DNA from: Pseudomonas libanensis
GTDB lineage: Bacteria > Pseudomonadota > Gammaproteobacteria > Pseudomonadales > Pseudomonadaceae
Direction of reading: 5' to 3'
DNA: 64,000 nt
Assembly: GCF_001439685.1 (NCBI RefSeq)
Contig: NZ_JYLH01000014.1
Coordinates: 62,001 to 126,000 of the forward strand
A model generated the notes under the pieces. That model saw only the letters and a list, made by a program, of their open reading frames with translations, searched no databases and was not told where the DNA came from. The position numbers were made by a program, and so were the translations under genes. Shown piece by piece: positions 34,200-43,005 of the stretch. Numbering within the stretch: the first letter of the stretch is position 1; each line of letters starts with the position of its first letter.

Positions 34200-35138
34200 A
34201 TGCAGCTGGTTCGAGGTCTTCACAACCTGCGCCCCGAGCATCGGGGCTGCGTCGCCACTATTGGCAACTTTGACGGTGTTCACCGTGGTCACCAGGCTAT
34301 CCTGGCCCGGCTACGTGAGCGTGCGGTCGAGTTGGGCGTGCCCAGCTGCGTGGTGATTTTCGAGCCACAACCGCGGGAGTTCTTTACCCCGGAAACGGCG
34401 CCGGCCCGTCTGGCGCGCTTGCGCGACAAGCTGCAACTGCTGGCCGAAGAGGGTGTGGACCGCGTCCTTTGCCTGGCTTTCAACCAGCGCTTGCGTAGCC
34501 TCAGCGCCACCGAGTTCGTTGACCGTATCCTGGTGGAGGGCCTGGGGGTGCAACACCTGGAAGTCGGCGACGACTTCCGTTTCGGGTGTGACCGGGTCGG
34601 AGATTTCGATTTCCTGCAACATGCCGGCGCCAGCCAGGGGTTTACCGTCGAAGCCGCGCAAACCGTCGAACTGGACGGTCTGCGCGTGAGCAGCACCCAG
34701 GTGCGTAACGCCCTGGCTGCTGCCGACTTCGGCTTGGCCGAGCGTTTGCTCGGTCGCCCGTTCCGCATTGCCGGGCGGGTATTGCACGGTCAGAAGCTGG
34801 CGCGCCAATTGGGCACGCCAACTGCCAACGTGCAACTCAAGCGCCGTCGTGTACCGTTGACCGGGGTTTACCTGGTGAGCGTCGATATCGACGGTCAATC
34901 GTGGCAGGGAGTCGCCAATATAGGCGTCAGGCCCACGGTTGCAGGTGATGGCAAGGCCCACCTGGAAGTTCACCTTTTGGATTTTGCCGGTGATTTATAC
35001 GACCGGCGTTTGACGGTGGTTTTCCACCAGAAGCTGCGTGAAGAGCAGCGTTTCGCCTCCCTGGAGGCGTTGAAAACGGCGATCAATGCGGATGTCGCCG
35101 CCGCCCGTGCACTAGCCGCACCTAGCGCCCATCGCTAA
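34200..35138 (+). CDS. ribF: Bifunctional riboflavin kinase / FAD synthetase
   Basis: Makes FMN from riboflavin, then FAD. 312 residues: N-terminal FAD synthetase (nucleotidyltransferase) domain with IGNFDGVHRGHQAIL and GDDFRFG, C-terminal riboflavin kinase domain with GRVLHGQKLARQLGTPTANV and GVANIGVRPTVAG. Start ATG 34200 (MQLVRGLHNLRPEHRG). The cofactor serves the many flavoproteins of the window (phrB, renalase-like, ndh, thiO), though no direct link is implied. Confidence 0.96.
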   Translation: MQLVRGLHNLRPEHRGCVATIGNFDGVHRGHQAILARLRERAVELGVPSCVVIFEPQPREFFTPETAPARLARLRDKLQLLAEEGVDRVLCLAFNQRLRSLSATEFVDRILVEGLGVQHLEVGDDFRFGCDRVGDFDFLQHAGASQGFTVEAAQTVELDGLRVSSTQVRNALAAADFGLAERLLGRPFRIAGRVLHGQKLARQLGTPTANVQLKRRRVPLTGVYLVSVDIDGQSWQGVANIGVRPTVAGDGKAHLEVHLLDFAGDLYDRRLTVVFHQKLREEQRFASLEALKTAINADVAAARALAAPSAHR

Positions 35139-35152
35139 CCGAAGAGCCTTAA

Positions 35153-37984
35153 ATGACCGACTATAAAGCCACGCTAAACCTTCCGGACACCGCCTTCCCA
35201 ATGAAGGCCGGCCTGCCACAGCGCGAACCGCAGATCCTGCAGCGCTGGGACAGTATTGGCCTGTACGGAAAGTTGCGCGAAATTGGCAAGGATCGTCCGA
35301 AATTCGTCCTGCACGACGGCCCTCCTTACGCCAACGGCACGATTCACATCGGTCATGCGCTGAACAAGATTCTCAAGGACATGATCATCCGCTCGAAGAC
35401 CCTTTCGGGCTTCGACGCGCCGTATGTCCCGGGCTGGGACTGCCACGGCCTGCCGATCGAGCATAAAGTCGAAGTGACCTACGGCAAGAACCTGGGCGCG
35501 GATAAAACCCGCGAGCTGTGCCGTGCCTATGCCACCGAGCAGATCGAAGGGCAGAAGTCCGAATTCATCCGCCTGGGCGTGCTGGGCGAGTGGGACAACC
35601 CGTACAAGACCATGAATTTCAAGAACGAGGCCGGTGAAATCCGTGCCTTGGCCGAAATCGTCAAGGGCGGTTTCGTGTTCAAGGGCCTCAAGCCCGTGAA
35701 CTGGTGCTTCGATTGCGGTTCGGCCCTGGCCGAAGCGGAAGTCGAGTACGAAGACAAGAAGTCCTCGACCATCGACGTGGCGTTCCCGATCGCCGACGAC
35801 GCCAAGCTGGCCGAGGCCTTTGGCCTGGCGAGCCTGAGCAAACCGGCTGCCATCGTGATCTGGACCACCACCCCGTGGACCATCCCGGCCAACCAGGCGC
35901 TGAACGTGCACCCGGAATTCATCTACGCCCTGGTGGACGTCGGTGATCGCCTGCTGGTGCTGGCCGAGGAAATGGTCGAATCGTGCCTGGCGCGTTACGA
36001 GTTGCAAGGCTCGGTGATCGCCACCACCACCGGTTCAGCGCTGGAGCTGATCAACTTCCGCCATCCGTTCTACGACCGCCTGTCGCCGGTGTACCTGGCC
36101 GACTACGTGGAACTGGGCGCCGGCACCGGCATCGTTCATTCATCGCCAGCCTATGGCGTGGATGACTTCGTGACCTGCAAAGCCTATGGCATGGTCAATG
36201 ACGACATCCTGAACCCTGTGCAGAGCAATGGCGTCTACGTGCCGTCCCTGGAATTCTTCGGCGGCCAGTTCATCTTCAAGGCCAACCAGCCGATCATCGA
36301 CAAGCTGTCGGAAGTCGGCGCGCTGCTGCACACCGAAACCATCAAGCACAGCTACATGCACTGCTGGCGCCACAAGACCCCGCTGATCTATCGCGCCACC
36401 GCGCAGTGGTTTATCGGCATGGACAAGCAGCCTGCTCAGGGCGAGACCCTGCGCAACCGTGCGATCAAGGCCATCGAAGACACCCAGTTCGTCCCGGCCT
36501 GGGGTCAGGCGCGCCTGCACTCGATGATCGCCAATCGCCCCGACTGGTGCATCTCGCGCCAGCGCAACTGGGGTGTGCCGATCCCGTTTTTCCTGAACAA
36601 GGAAAGCGGCGAGCTGCACCCACGTACCGTCGAACTGATGGAAGTCGTGGCTCAACGCGTCGAGCAGGAAGGCATCGAAGCCTGGTTCAAGCTGGATGCC
36701 GCTGAGCTGTTGGGTGACGAAGCGCCGCTGTATGACAAGATCAGCGACACCCTCGACGTGTGGTTCGATTCGGGTACCACCCACTGGCACGTGCTGCGCG
36801 GCTCGCACCCTATGGGTCACGAGACCGGCCCGCGTGCCGACCTGTACCTGGAAGGCTCGGACCAGCACCGCGGCTGGTTCCACTCGTCGTTGCTGACCGG
36901 ATGCGCCATCGACGACCACGCACCATACCGTGAGCTGCTGACCCATGGCTTCACCGTCGACGAAAACGGTCGCAAGATGTCCAAGTCCCTGGGCAACGTG
37001 ATCGCGCCGCAAAAGGTCAACGACACCCTGGGTGCCGATATTATGCGCCTGTGGGTGGCCTCGACCGACTATTCGGGCGAGATGGCCGTTTCGGAGCAGA
37101 TCCTGCAGCGCAGCGCCGACGCCTACCGTCGCATCCGCAATACCGCACGCTTCATGCTGTCGAACCTGACCGGTTTCAACCCGGCCACCGACCTGCTGCC
37201 AGCCGAGGACATGCTCGCCCTGGACCGTTGGGCTGTGGACCGTACCCTGTTGCTGCAGCGTGAGCTGCAGGAGCACTACGGCGAGTACCGCTTCTGGAAC
37301 GTCTACTCGAAGATCCACAACTTCTGCGTGCAGGAGCTGGGCGGTTTCTACCTCGACATCATCAAGGACCGCCAGTACACCACCGGCGCCAACAGTAAGG
37401 CGCGCCGCTCGGCGCAGACCGCGCTGTACCACATCAGCGAAGCGCTGGTGCGCTGGATCGCACCGATCCTGGCGTTCACCGCCGACGAACTATGGGAATA
37501 CCTGCCGGGCGAGCGTAACGAGTCCGTCATGCTCAACACCTGGTACGAAGGCCTGACCGAACTGCCGGCCGACTTCGAACTGGGCCGCGAGTACTGGGAA
37601 GGCGTCATGGCGGTCAAGGCTGCGGTGAACAAAGAGCTGGAAGTCCAGCGTGCGGCCAAGGCCGTGGGCGGCAACCTGCAAGCCGAAGTCACCCTGTTTG
37701 CCGAGGAAGGCCTGACCGCCAACCTGGCCAAGCTGAGCAACGAACTGCGCTTCGTGCTGATTACCTCCACCGCGAGCCTGGCACCTTTCGCCCAGGCCCC
37801 GGCGGATGCAGTAGCTACCGAAGTACCGGGCCTCAAGCTCAAAGTGGTCAAGTCGGCCTTCCCCAAGTGCGCCCGTTGCTGGCACTGCCGTGAAGATGTC
37901 GGTGTGAACCCTGAGCACCCGGAAATCTGTGGTCGTTGCGTCGACAACATTTCTGGTGACGGCGAGGTTCGCCACTATGCCTAA
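35153..37984 (+). CDS. ileS: Isoleucyl-tRNA synthetase
   Basis: 943 residues, class Ia synthetase. HIGH motif in GTIHIGHALNK, the CP1 editing domain in the middle (WTTTPWTIPANQAL), KMSKS in ENGRKMSKSLGN, anticodon-binding domain and a C-terminal zinc finger with CARCWHC and CGRC. Bacterial (type 1, mupirocin-sensitive) form by length and C-terminal zinc. 14 bases after ribF; overlaps lspA by 8. Confidence 0.98.
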   Translation: MTDYKATLNLPDTAFPMKAGLPQREPQILQRWDSIGLYGKLREIGKDRPKFVLHDGPPYANGTIHIGHALNKILKDMIIRSKTLSGFDAPYVPGWDCHGLPIEHKVEVTYGKNLGADKTRELCRAYATEQIEGQKSEFIRLGVLGEWDNPYKTMNFKNEAGEIRALAEIVKGGFVFKGLKPVNWCFDCGSALAEAEVEYEDKKSSTIDVAFPIADDAKLAEAFGLASLSKPAAIVIWTTTPWTIPANQALNVHPEFIYALVDVGDRLLVLAEEMVESCLARYELQGSVIATTTGSALELINFRHPFYDRLSPVYLADYVELGAGTGIVHSSPAYGVDDFVTCKAYGMVNDDILNPVQSNGVYVPSLEFFGGQFIFKANQPIIDKLSEVGALLHTETIKHSYMHCWRHKTPLIYRATAQWFIGMDKQPAQGETLRNRAIKAIEDTQFVPAWGQARLHSMIANRPDWCISRQRNWGVPIPFFLNKESGELHPRTVELMEVVAQRVEQEGIEAWFKLDAAELLGDEAPLYDKISDTLDVWFDSGTTHWHVLRGSHPMGHETGPRADLYLEGSDQHRGWFHSSLLTGCAIDDHAPYRELLTHGFTVDENGRKMSKSLGNVIAPQKVNDTLGADIMRLWVASTDYSGEMAVSEQILQRSADAYRRIRNTARFMLSNLTGFNPATDLLPAEDMLALDRWAVDRTLLLQRELQEHYGEYRFWNVYSKIHNFCVQELGGFYLDIIKDRQYTTGANSKARRSAQTALYHISEALVRWIAPILAFTADELWEYLPGERNESVMLNTWYEGLTELPADFELGREYWEGVMAVKAAVNKELEVQRAAKAVGGNLQAEVTLFAEEGLTANLAKLSNELRFVLITSTASLAPFAQAPADAVATEVPGLKLKVVKSAFPKCARCWHCREDVGVNPEHPEICGRCVDNISGDGEVRHYA

Positions 37985-38489
37985 TGCAGCCAGTCGTTTC
38001 GGACGTCTGGGCTGGCTCGTACTGAGCCTGCTGGTCCTGGTCATTGACCAGGTCAGCAAGGCTCACTTCGAAGGCTCCCTGGAAATGTTCCAGCAAATCG
38101 TGGTGATCCCGGATTACTTCAGCTGGACCCTGGCCTACAACACCGGCGCCGCCTTCAGCTTCCTGGCGGATGGCGGGGGCTGGCAGCGCTGGTTGTTTGC
38201 CCTGATCGCCGTGGTAGTCAGTGCCGTGCTGGTGGTGTGGCTCAAGCGGCTGGGCCGCGACGACACCTGGCTGGCTATCGCCCTGGCCCTGGTGCTGGGT
38301 GGCGCGCTGGGCAACCTGTATGACCGCATCGCCCTGGGCCATGTGATCGACTTCATCCTGGTGCATTGGCAGAACCGCCATTACTTCCCGGCGTTCAACT
38401 TTGCCGATAGCGCCATTACTGTCGGTGCAATCATGCTGGCGCTGGATATGTTCAAGAGCAAGAAAACCGGAGAGACCGTCAATGACTGA
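37977..38489 (+). CDS. lspA: Lipoprotein signal peptidase (signal peptidase II)
   Basis: 170 residues, four transmembrane segments. Removes signal peptides of prolipoproteins. Catalytic Asp motifs: VIDQVSKAHFE near the start, YNTGAAFSFLADGGGWQRW, GALGNLYDRIALGHVIDF and FNFADSAITVG (aspartates in NLYDR and FNFADS). Start ATG 37977 overlaps the ileS stop by 8 bases. LolB, BamD and the TPR lipoprotein in this window are its predicted substrates. Confidence 0.97.
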   Translation: MPNAASRFGRLGWLVLSLLVLVIDQVSKAHFEGSLEMFQQIVVIPDYFSWTLAYNTGAAFSFLADGGGWQRWLFALIAVVVSAVLVVWLKRLGRDDTWLAIALALVLGGALGNLYDRIALGHVIDFILVHWQNRHYFPAFNFADSAITVGAIMLALDMFKSKKTGETVND

Positions 38490-38934
38490 TCAGGTATTGG
38501 CTGAGCAACGCATCGGCCAGAACACGGAAGTCACTTTGCATTTCGCATTGCGCCTGGAGAATGGCGACACGGTCGATAGCACCTTCGACAAAGCTCCGGC
38601 GACTTTCAAGGTGGGCGACGGTAACCTGTTGCCGGGTTTTGAAGCAGCCCTGTTCGGCTTCAAGGCTGGCGACAAGCGTAACCTGCAGATCCTGCCGGAA
38701 AACGCCTTTGGCCAGCCCAACCCGCAAAACATACAGATCATCCCGCGTTCGCAGTTCGAAGGCATGGACCTGTCGGAAGGCTTGCTGGTGATCTTCAATG
38801 ATGCGGCGAATACCGAATTGCCTGGTGTGGTTAAAGCCTTCGATGATGTGCAAGTGACCATCGATTTCAACCATCCGTTGGCCGGTAAAACCTTGACGTT
38901 TGATGTTGAAATCATCGACGTTAAAGCGCTCTAA
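38482..38934 (+). CDS. fkpB: FKBP-type peptidyl-prolyl isomerase FkpB (SlpA)
   Basis: 150 residues from ATG 38482 (MTDQVLAEQRIGQ), overlapping lspA by 8 bases. FKBP fold with GDGNLLPGFEAALFGFKAGD and IDFNHPLAGKTLTFDVEI. Same family as SlyD but lacking a His-rich tail. Conserved position between lspA and ispH. Confidence 0.94.
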   Translation: MTDQVLAEQRIGQNTEVTLHFALRLENGDTVDSTFDKAPATFKVGDGNLLPGFEAALFGFKAGDKRNLQILPENAFGQPNPQNIQIIPRSQFEGMDLSEGLLVIFNDAANTELPGVVKAFDDVQVTIDFNHPLAGKTLTFDVEIIDVKAL

Positions 38935-38966
38935 CTGACGAAACCGGTTCCTGTGACGCTGGCTTG

Positions 38967-39053
38967 TGTGGGAGCTGGCTTGCCTGCGATAGCATCACCT
39001 CGGTGTACCTGATACATCGAGTCGCTTGCATCGCGGGCAAGCCCGCTCCCACA
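38967..39053. repeat. REP pair (GGGAGC-type REPIN)
   Basis: TGTGGGAGCTGGCTTGCC and the inverted GGGCAAGCCCGCTCCCACA about 87 bases end to end, in the fkpB-ispH gap. The two arms are not identical (GCTGGC and GCGGGC). Confidence 0.82.
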
Positions 39054-39115
39054 GAGGCTTATTCTATAGAGCTGAGTTGGTCCAATTTCTTGCCCTGCAA
39101 GGCACGAGGCACAGC

Positions 39116-40063
39116 ATGCAAATCAAACTCGCCAACCCCCGTGGCTTCTGCGCCGGCGTGGACCGGGCGATCGAAATCGTCAACCGCGCCCTGGAAGTCT
39201 TCGGGCCGCCGATTTATGTGCGCCATGAAGTCGTCCATAACAAATTCGTGGTCGAAGACCTGCGCGCACGCGGCGCTATCTTTGTCGAAGAACTCGACCA
39301 GGTGCCCGACGACGTTATCGTCATCTTCAGTGCCCACGGCGTGTCCCAGGCCGTACGTACCGAAGCGGCAGGCCGTGGCCTTAAAGTATTCGATGCCACC
39401 TGCCCGCTGGTGACCAAGGTGCACATCGAAGTGGCTCGCTACAGCCGTGACGGCCGCGAATGCATCCTGATCGGCCATGCCGGTCACCCGGAAGTCGAAG
39501 GCACCATGGGTCAGTACGACGCCAGCAACGGCGGCGCCATCTACCTGGTGGAAGACGAAAAAGACGTCGCCAACTTGCAGGTGCACAACCCGGATCGCCT
39601 GGCGTTCGTGACCCAGACCACCTTGTCCATGGACGATACCAGCCGCGTAATCGATGCCCTGCGCACACGATTCCCCGCCATTGGCGGCCCCCGCAAGGAC
39701 GACATCTGCTACGCCACGCAAAACCGCCAGGATGCGGTCAAGCAACTGGCGGATGAGTGCGATGTGGTGCTGGTGGTCGGCAGCCCGAACAGCTCCAACT
39801 CCAATCGCTTGCGTGAGCTGGCCGAACGCATGGCCACACCGGCATACCTGATCGATGGCGCCGAAGACATGCAGCGCAGTTGGTTCGATGGTGTCGAGCG
39901 GATTGGCATCACCGCGGGCGCCTCGGCCCCGGAAGTCCTGGTGCGCGGCGTGATCCAGCAGTTGCAGGCCTGGGGAGCCACTGGTGCTGATGAGCTGGCT
40001 GGCCGTGAAGAGAACATCACGTTCTCCATGCCCAAGGAACTGCGGGTCCGCTCGCTGCTCTGA
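39116..40063 (+). CDS. ispH: 4-hydroxy-3-methylbut-2-enyl diphosphate reductase
   Basis: Last step of the MEP isoprenoid pathway, a 4Fe-4S enzyme giving IPP and DMAPP. 315 residues. Cluster cysteines in NPRGFCAGVDRAI (Cys12), FDATCPLVTKVH and DDICYATQNRQ; substrate Glu in the segment TQTTLSMDD. Start MQIKLANPRG at 39116. Its 3' end overlaps the convergent pseudopilin gene by 47 bases. Confidence 0.97.
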   Translation: MQIKLANPRGFCAGVDRAIEIVNRALEVFGPPIYVRHEVVHNKFVVEDLRARGAIFVEELDQVPDDVIVIFSAHGVSQAVRTEAAGRGLKVFDATCPLVTKVHIEVARYSRDGRECILIGHAGHPEVEGTMGQYDASNGGAIYLVEDEKDVANLQVHNPDRLAFVTQTTLSMDDTSRVIDALRTRFPAIGGPRKDDICYATQNRQDAVKQLADECDVVLVVGSPNSSNSNRLRELAERMATPAYLIDGAEDMQRSWFDGVERIGITAGASAPEVLVRGVIQQLQAWGATGADELAGREENITFSMPKELRVRSLL

Positions 40064-40598
40064 CGCCCGACGTGCTGGTATAGCCTCGGCATAATGCCTG
40101 CTCGGTTTTCACACTGCGCAGGCTGATGCGCCCGCTGGGCGCCAGCACTACCTGGTACAGGCTCTGTGCCTGGCTTGTGTCGCACACATGCACGGTGCCG
40201 GCACGGAAGCCCCCGCCGGCAAAGACCGGCTCCCCCAAACCGCTGAAACGCACCTGGTTCGTGACCGGGCCATTGCCCGCGATAAGCACATGCCCGCTGT
40301 CCTGCCGTTCCAGCAATACCGGGTTATCTTGGTCCAGGTGACCACGCCCACTGACGTCCAGTATCACCCGCCACCCCAGGCTCCAGTCCTCGTCCCGCGC
40401 GTGAATGACCACCGCCTGATTGCGTGCGATGGCCTCGGTGCGTGCGTAGCGCAGGCCGGCGGCGAGTGATTGGGCCACGCTTTGTCGCTGCTGTGATTCA
40501 AGCAACCCTTTGAAGCCTGGCACGGCCAGTTGTGCAAGGAAGCTGGTCACGATCAGCCCAAGCAGCATTTCAATCAGGGTGAACCCTCGTTCTGTCAT
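40017..40598 (-). CDS. GspH/FimT/FimU-family minor pseudopilin
   Basis: 193 residues. Prepilin site MTERG before FTLIEMLLGLIVTSFLAQLA (Glu at +5), then SQQRQSVAQSLAAGLRYARTEAI and a C-terminal Cys pair (VCDTSQAQ and TEQALC), as in FimU/FimT initiators of type IV pili. After the last Cys there are 23 extra residues (GYTSTSGVRAASG...) that run into the end of ispH, so the natural stop may have been lost. It is inverted relative to pilV-pilW-pilX-pilE; in P. aeruginosa fimU lies in the same direction. Confidence 0.85.
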   Translation of the reverse strand: MTERGFTLIEMLLGLIVTSFLAQLAVPGFKGLLESQQRQSVAQSLAAGLRYARTEAIARNQAVVIHARDEDWSLGWRVILDVSGRGHLDQDNPVLLERQDSGHVLIAGNGPVTNQVRFSGLGEPVFAGGGFRAGTVHVCDTSQAQSLYQVVLAPSGRISLRSVKTEQALCRGYTSTSGVRAASGPAVPWAWRT

Positions 40599-40804
40599 GT
40601 GCGTTCCCTCCGTGGACGCGAGTGAGTCTCCAAGTTGCAGATCTAGGTATAGCTCTGGGCCCCTGGTGATGAATGATGGCCTTCATGTCCAAAGTATTTC
40701 CCTTTGTTCCTTGAGCAGCGCCGCTTGAAAACCGACGCTAGTCTTGGGTCGCACAGCAGGTTTTGCCTGCTTTTTTCCGGCCTTCGACATGGATGACAAC
40801 GGTA

Positions 40805-41290
40805 ATGCCCGCCTGCCCGAATCGATTTTTCCTGCGCGCTTTCCAGCGGCGCCAATCCGGCATGACCTTGATCGAGGTGCTGGTAGCGCTGCTGATCCTG
40901 GCCATTGGTCTGATGGGCGCTGCGGTGCTCCAGCTCAATGCGCTCAAGTACACCGACAGCGCCAGGATGACCAGCCAAGCCAGTTTTATCGCCTACGACA
41001 TGCTTGACCGCATTCGCGCCAACGCCGGTGCAGATTACTCGTGGGGCAGCGCCGAGCCCGCGCCGCGCAGCACTTCGACTGCCAGTGTGCGTGACTTGGA
41101 CCTGCACGATTTCGAGGCCAATATCATTGGTTTTGCTGGCGAAGACGCTAAAGGGTCAGTGGCTTTGAGTGGGCACGAGGTCACCATCAGCATCAGCTGG
41201 CAGGACGCTCGGGCGGCAAACAGGCCTGGAGCCCGGGAAACCTTCACCCTGACCAGTCGTATCGCCAATGATCAGGGAGCGTTGCAATGA
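40805..41290 (+). CDS. pilV: Type IV pilus minor pilin PilV
   Basis: 161 residues. Leader ending RRQSG before MTLIEVLVALLILAIGLMGA (Met+1, Glu+5), followed by AVLQLNALKYTDSARMTSQA typical of PilV. Start chosen at ATG 40805; an ATG at 40793 is in frame. The 206-base gap before it holds the divergent promoters for this operon and the inverted pseudopilin. Overlaps pilW by 4 bases. Confidence 0.87.
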   Translation: MPACPNRFFLRAFQRRQSGMTLIEVLVALLILAIGLMGAAVLQLNALKYTDSARMTSQASFIAYDMLDRIRANAGADYSWGSAEPAPRSTSTASVRDLDLHDFEANIIGFAGEDAKGSVALSGHEVTISISWQDARAANRPGARETFTLTSRIANDQGALQ

Positions 41291-41994
41291 ATCGTCTTGC
41301 TCGAGGTTTCAGCCTGGTGGAATTGTTGCTGGCACTCGCCGTAGGGCTAGTGCTGGTGCTGGGTGCGAGCCAGGTGTTGATCAGCTCGCGACTGACCCAT
41401 GCCAGCCAGCAGGCCGCAATGGTGATGCAGGATGATGCGCGGTTTGTCCTGAGCAAGATGATCCAGGACATACGCCAGGCAGGCATGCTGGGGTGCCTGG
41501 CCACGGCCGTCATCGACAACGCGCCTGCCGCTTTTGATCGACCGATAAGCTGGGAGGCGTCGGCGAGTGCAAAGTCACTGACATTGGTTACGGCGAGCGT
41601 CGGTGAGGGTGTTGTCAGGCCCGATTGGACGGTACTGTCTGACTGCAAGGAGGTGGCCCAGGCTTATGCCGGGGCACCGCCTGCCGCCGCACCTGGCCAG
41701 ATCCGCTTTGGCATACGCCAGCTCACCTACACCTACGAAACAGGCCAGTTGAAGATCAGTACGCCGGCAACGCCTGCGAAAGCCGTACTGATGGATAACG
41801 TACGGGCATTCGACATCAGCTTTGGCATGGCGACCCGGCCGGCATCAACGGTTGTGGTGCGTTACGACAGCCACCCGGTTGACCCGTCGTTGATACGCAG
41901 CGTGCGCATACATATGACGCTGCAAGACCCGTCTGGACGGGTGAAGGATCAGAGCTACAGCGTCGTGGCCGCGCTGCGAAATCGGCTGGGTTAG
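41287..41994 (+). CDS. pilW: Type IV pilus minor pilin PilW
   Basis: 235 residues. MNRLARG leader, then FSLVELLLALAVGLVLVLGA with Glu+5 and SQVLISSRLTHASQQAAMVM, a PilW hallmark. Shorter than many PilW proteins (about 270-300 residues). Overlaps pilV by 4 bases (ATGA) and precedes pilX by 5. Confidence 0.87.
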   Translation: MNRLARGFSLVELLLALAVGLVLVLGASQVLISSRLTHASQQAAMVMQDDARFVLSKMIQDIRQAGMLGCLATAVIDNAPAAFDRPISWEASASAKSLTLVTASVGEGVVRPDWTVLSDCKEVAQAYAGAPPAAAPGQIRFGIRQLTYTYETGQLKISTPATPAKAVLMDNVRAFDISFGMATRPASTVVVRYDSHPVDPSLIRSVRIHMTLQDPSGRVKDQSYSVVAALRNRLG

Positions 41995-41999
41995 GCGTG

Positions 42000-42530
42000 A
42001 TGGTCATGCTTGGCGGGTTTCATGTGCGGCAGGCCGGGATGGTGTTGCTGATCAGCCTGGTATTCCTGCTGCTGTTATCGCTGGTGGGGTTGTCATCCAT
42101 GCAGGGGGCGGTATCCCAGCAAAAAGTCGCGAGCAGCCTATGGCATCGCAATCAATCATTTCAACATGCCGAAAGTGGCTTGAGGTTGGGCGAATGGGCG
42201 GTACAGAGGGTAGGCGGGGCATTGCCCATCTGCCACTCGATCACCACGTGTGCGCCGCCCGTTGAAGCTTTTTCGCTGGTGGGCGGCGGGACCAATCCTG
42301 CCTCGGCGGTCTCTTGGGTAGCGCTGATGGGCGGATTCTATGGCGTTCAAGCACTGGGTATGGGGGCTGGTGTGGTCCATCTACCGGTCCATGCCTCGGC
42401 GGCACTGTATCGGGTGACTGCAATCGGGCTCGCAGGCCAATCACGCACGGTGCTGGAGACGGTCTTCGCACGCGTGGAGGAGGGCGGTAGCGTCAGGTAT
42501 CGACGGGTCTCATGGCGGCAACTTCAATAG
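42000..42530 (+). CDS. pilX: Type IV pilus minor pilin PilX
   Basis: 176 residues from ATG 42000 (GTG 41997 and ATG 42006 are alternatives). Processing site FHVRQAG before MVLLISLVFLLLLSLVGLSS, with no Glu at +5, as known for PilX; then SQQKVASSLWHRNQSFQHAE. In P. aeruginosa pilX is followed by pilY1 and pilY2; here it is followed directly by a pilE-like gene. Confidence 0.83.
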   Translation: MVMLGGFHVRQAGMVLLISLVFLLLLSLVGLSSMQGAVSQQKVASSLWHRNQSFQHAESGLRLGEWAVQRVGGALPICHSITTCAPPVEAFSLVGGGTNPASAVSWVALMGGFYGVQALGMGAGVVHLPVHASAALYRVTAIGLAGQSRTVLETVFARVEEGGSVRYRRVSWRQLQ

Positions 42531-42541
42531 GGAGCAATAGA

Positions 42542-42943
42542 ATGGGCATGGATAGCCGGGGCTTTAGCCTGATCGAGTTACTGATCGTGGTGGCGATCAT
42601 CGCGTTGCTGGCTGGGGTCACCTACCCCGGATATATCGGTCAGGTTAAAAAGGTTTATCGAGCGCAAATCGTCGCGTTGTTGAGCGAGCAAGCCCAGCAC
42701 TTGGAGCGTTTTTATACGAGGAACGGCACTTTTATTGATGCAAGCGGCGTCAGTGCGGGCAATGATCATTATAGAATCAGCGTCGTTTTAAACCCCCAGG
42801 ATTTTGACCTGCTCGCTACGCCTGTTGTGGATTCATTGATGGCGGGTGATGCGTGTGCAGCCTTCAGCTTGACCAGCACCGGTATGCGAAGTAATCCGGG
42901 AGCGGCGCCTGATGTGCCGCGCAAACTCTGCTGGGGGCAATGA
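42542..42943 (+). CDS. pilE: Type IV pilus minor pilin PilE
   Basis: 133 residues from ATG 42542 with GGGAG 7 bases upstream. Short leader MGMDSRG before FSLIELLIVVAIIALLAGVT (Glu+5), then YPGYIGQVKKVYRAQIVALL and a C-terminal Cys pair (GDACAAFSL and KLCWGQ). Ends 62 bases before thiO. Confidence 0.87.
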   Translation: MGMDSRGFSLIELLIVVAIIALLAGVTYPGYIGQVKKVYRAQIVALLSEQAQHLERFYTRNGTFIDASGVSAGNDHYRISVVLNPQDFDLLATPVVDSLMAGDACAAFSLTSTGMRSNPGAAPDVPRKLCWGQ

Positions 42944-43005
42944 TGAGCGTGCGTGAAGAGTGGGCGCCGGGCGCGTCTTTCCCTGTTTATCGGCTGGATC
43001 AAATA

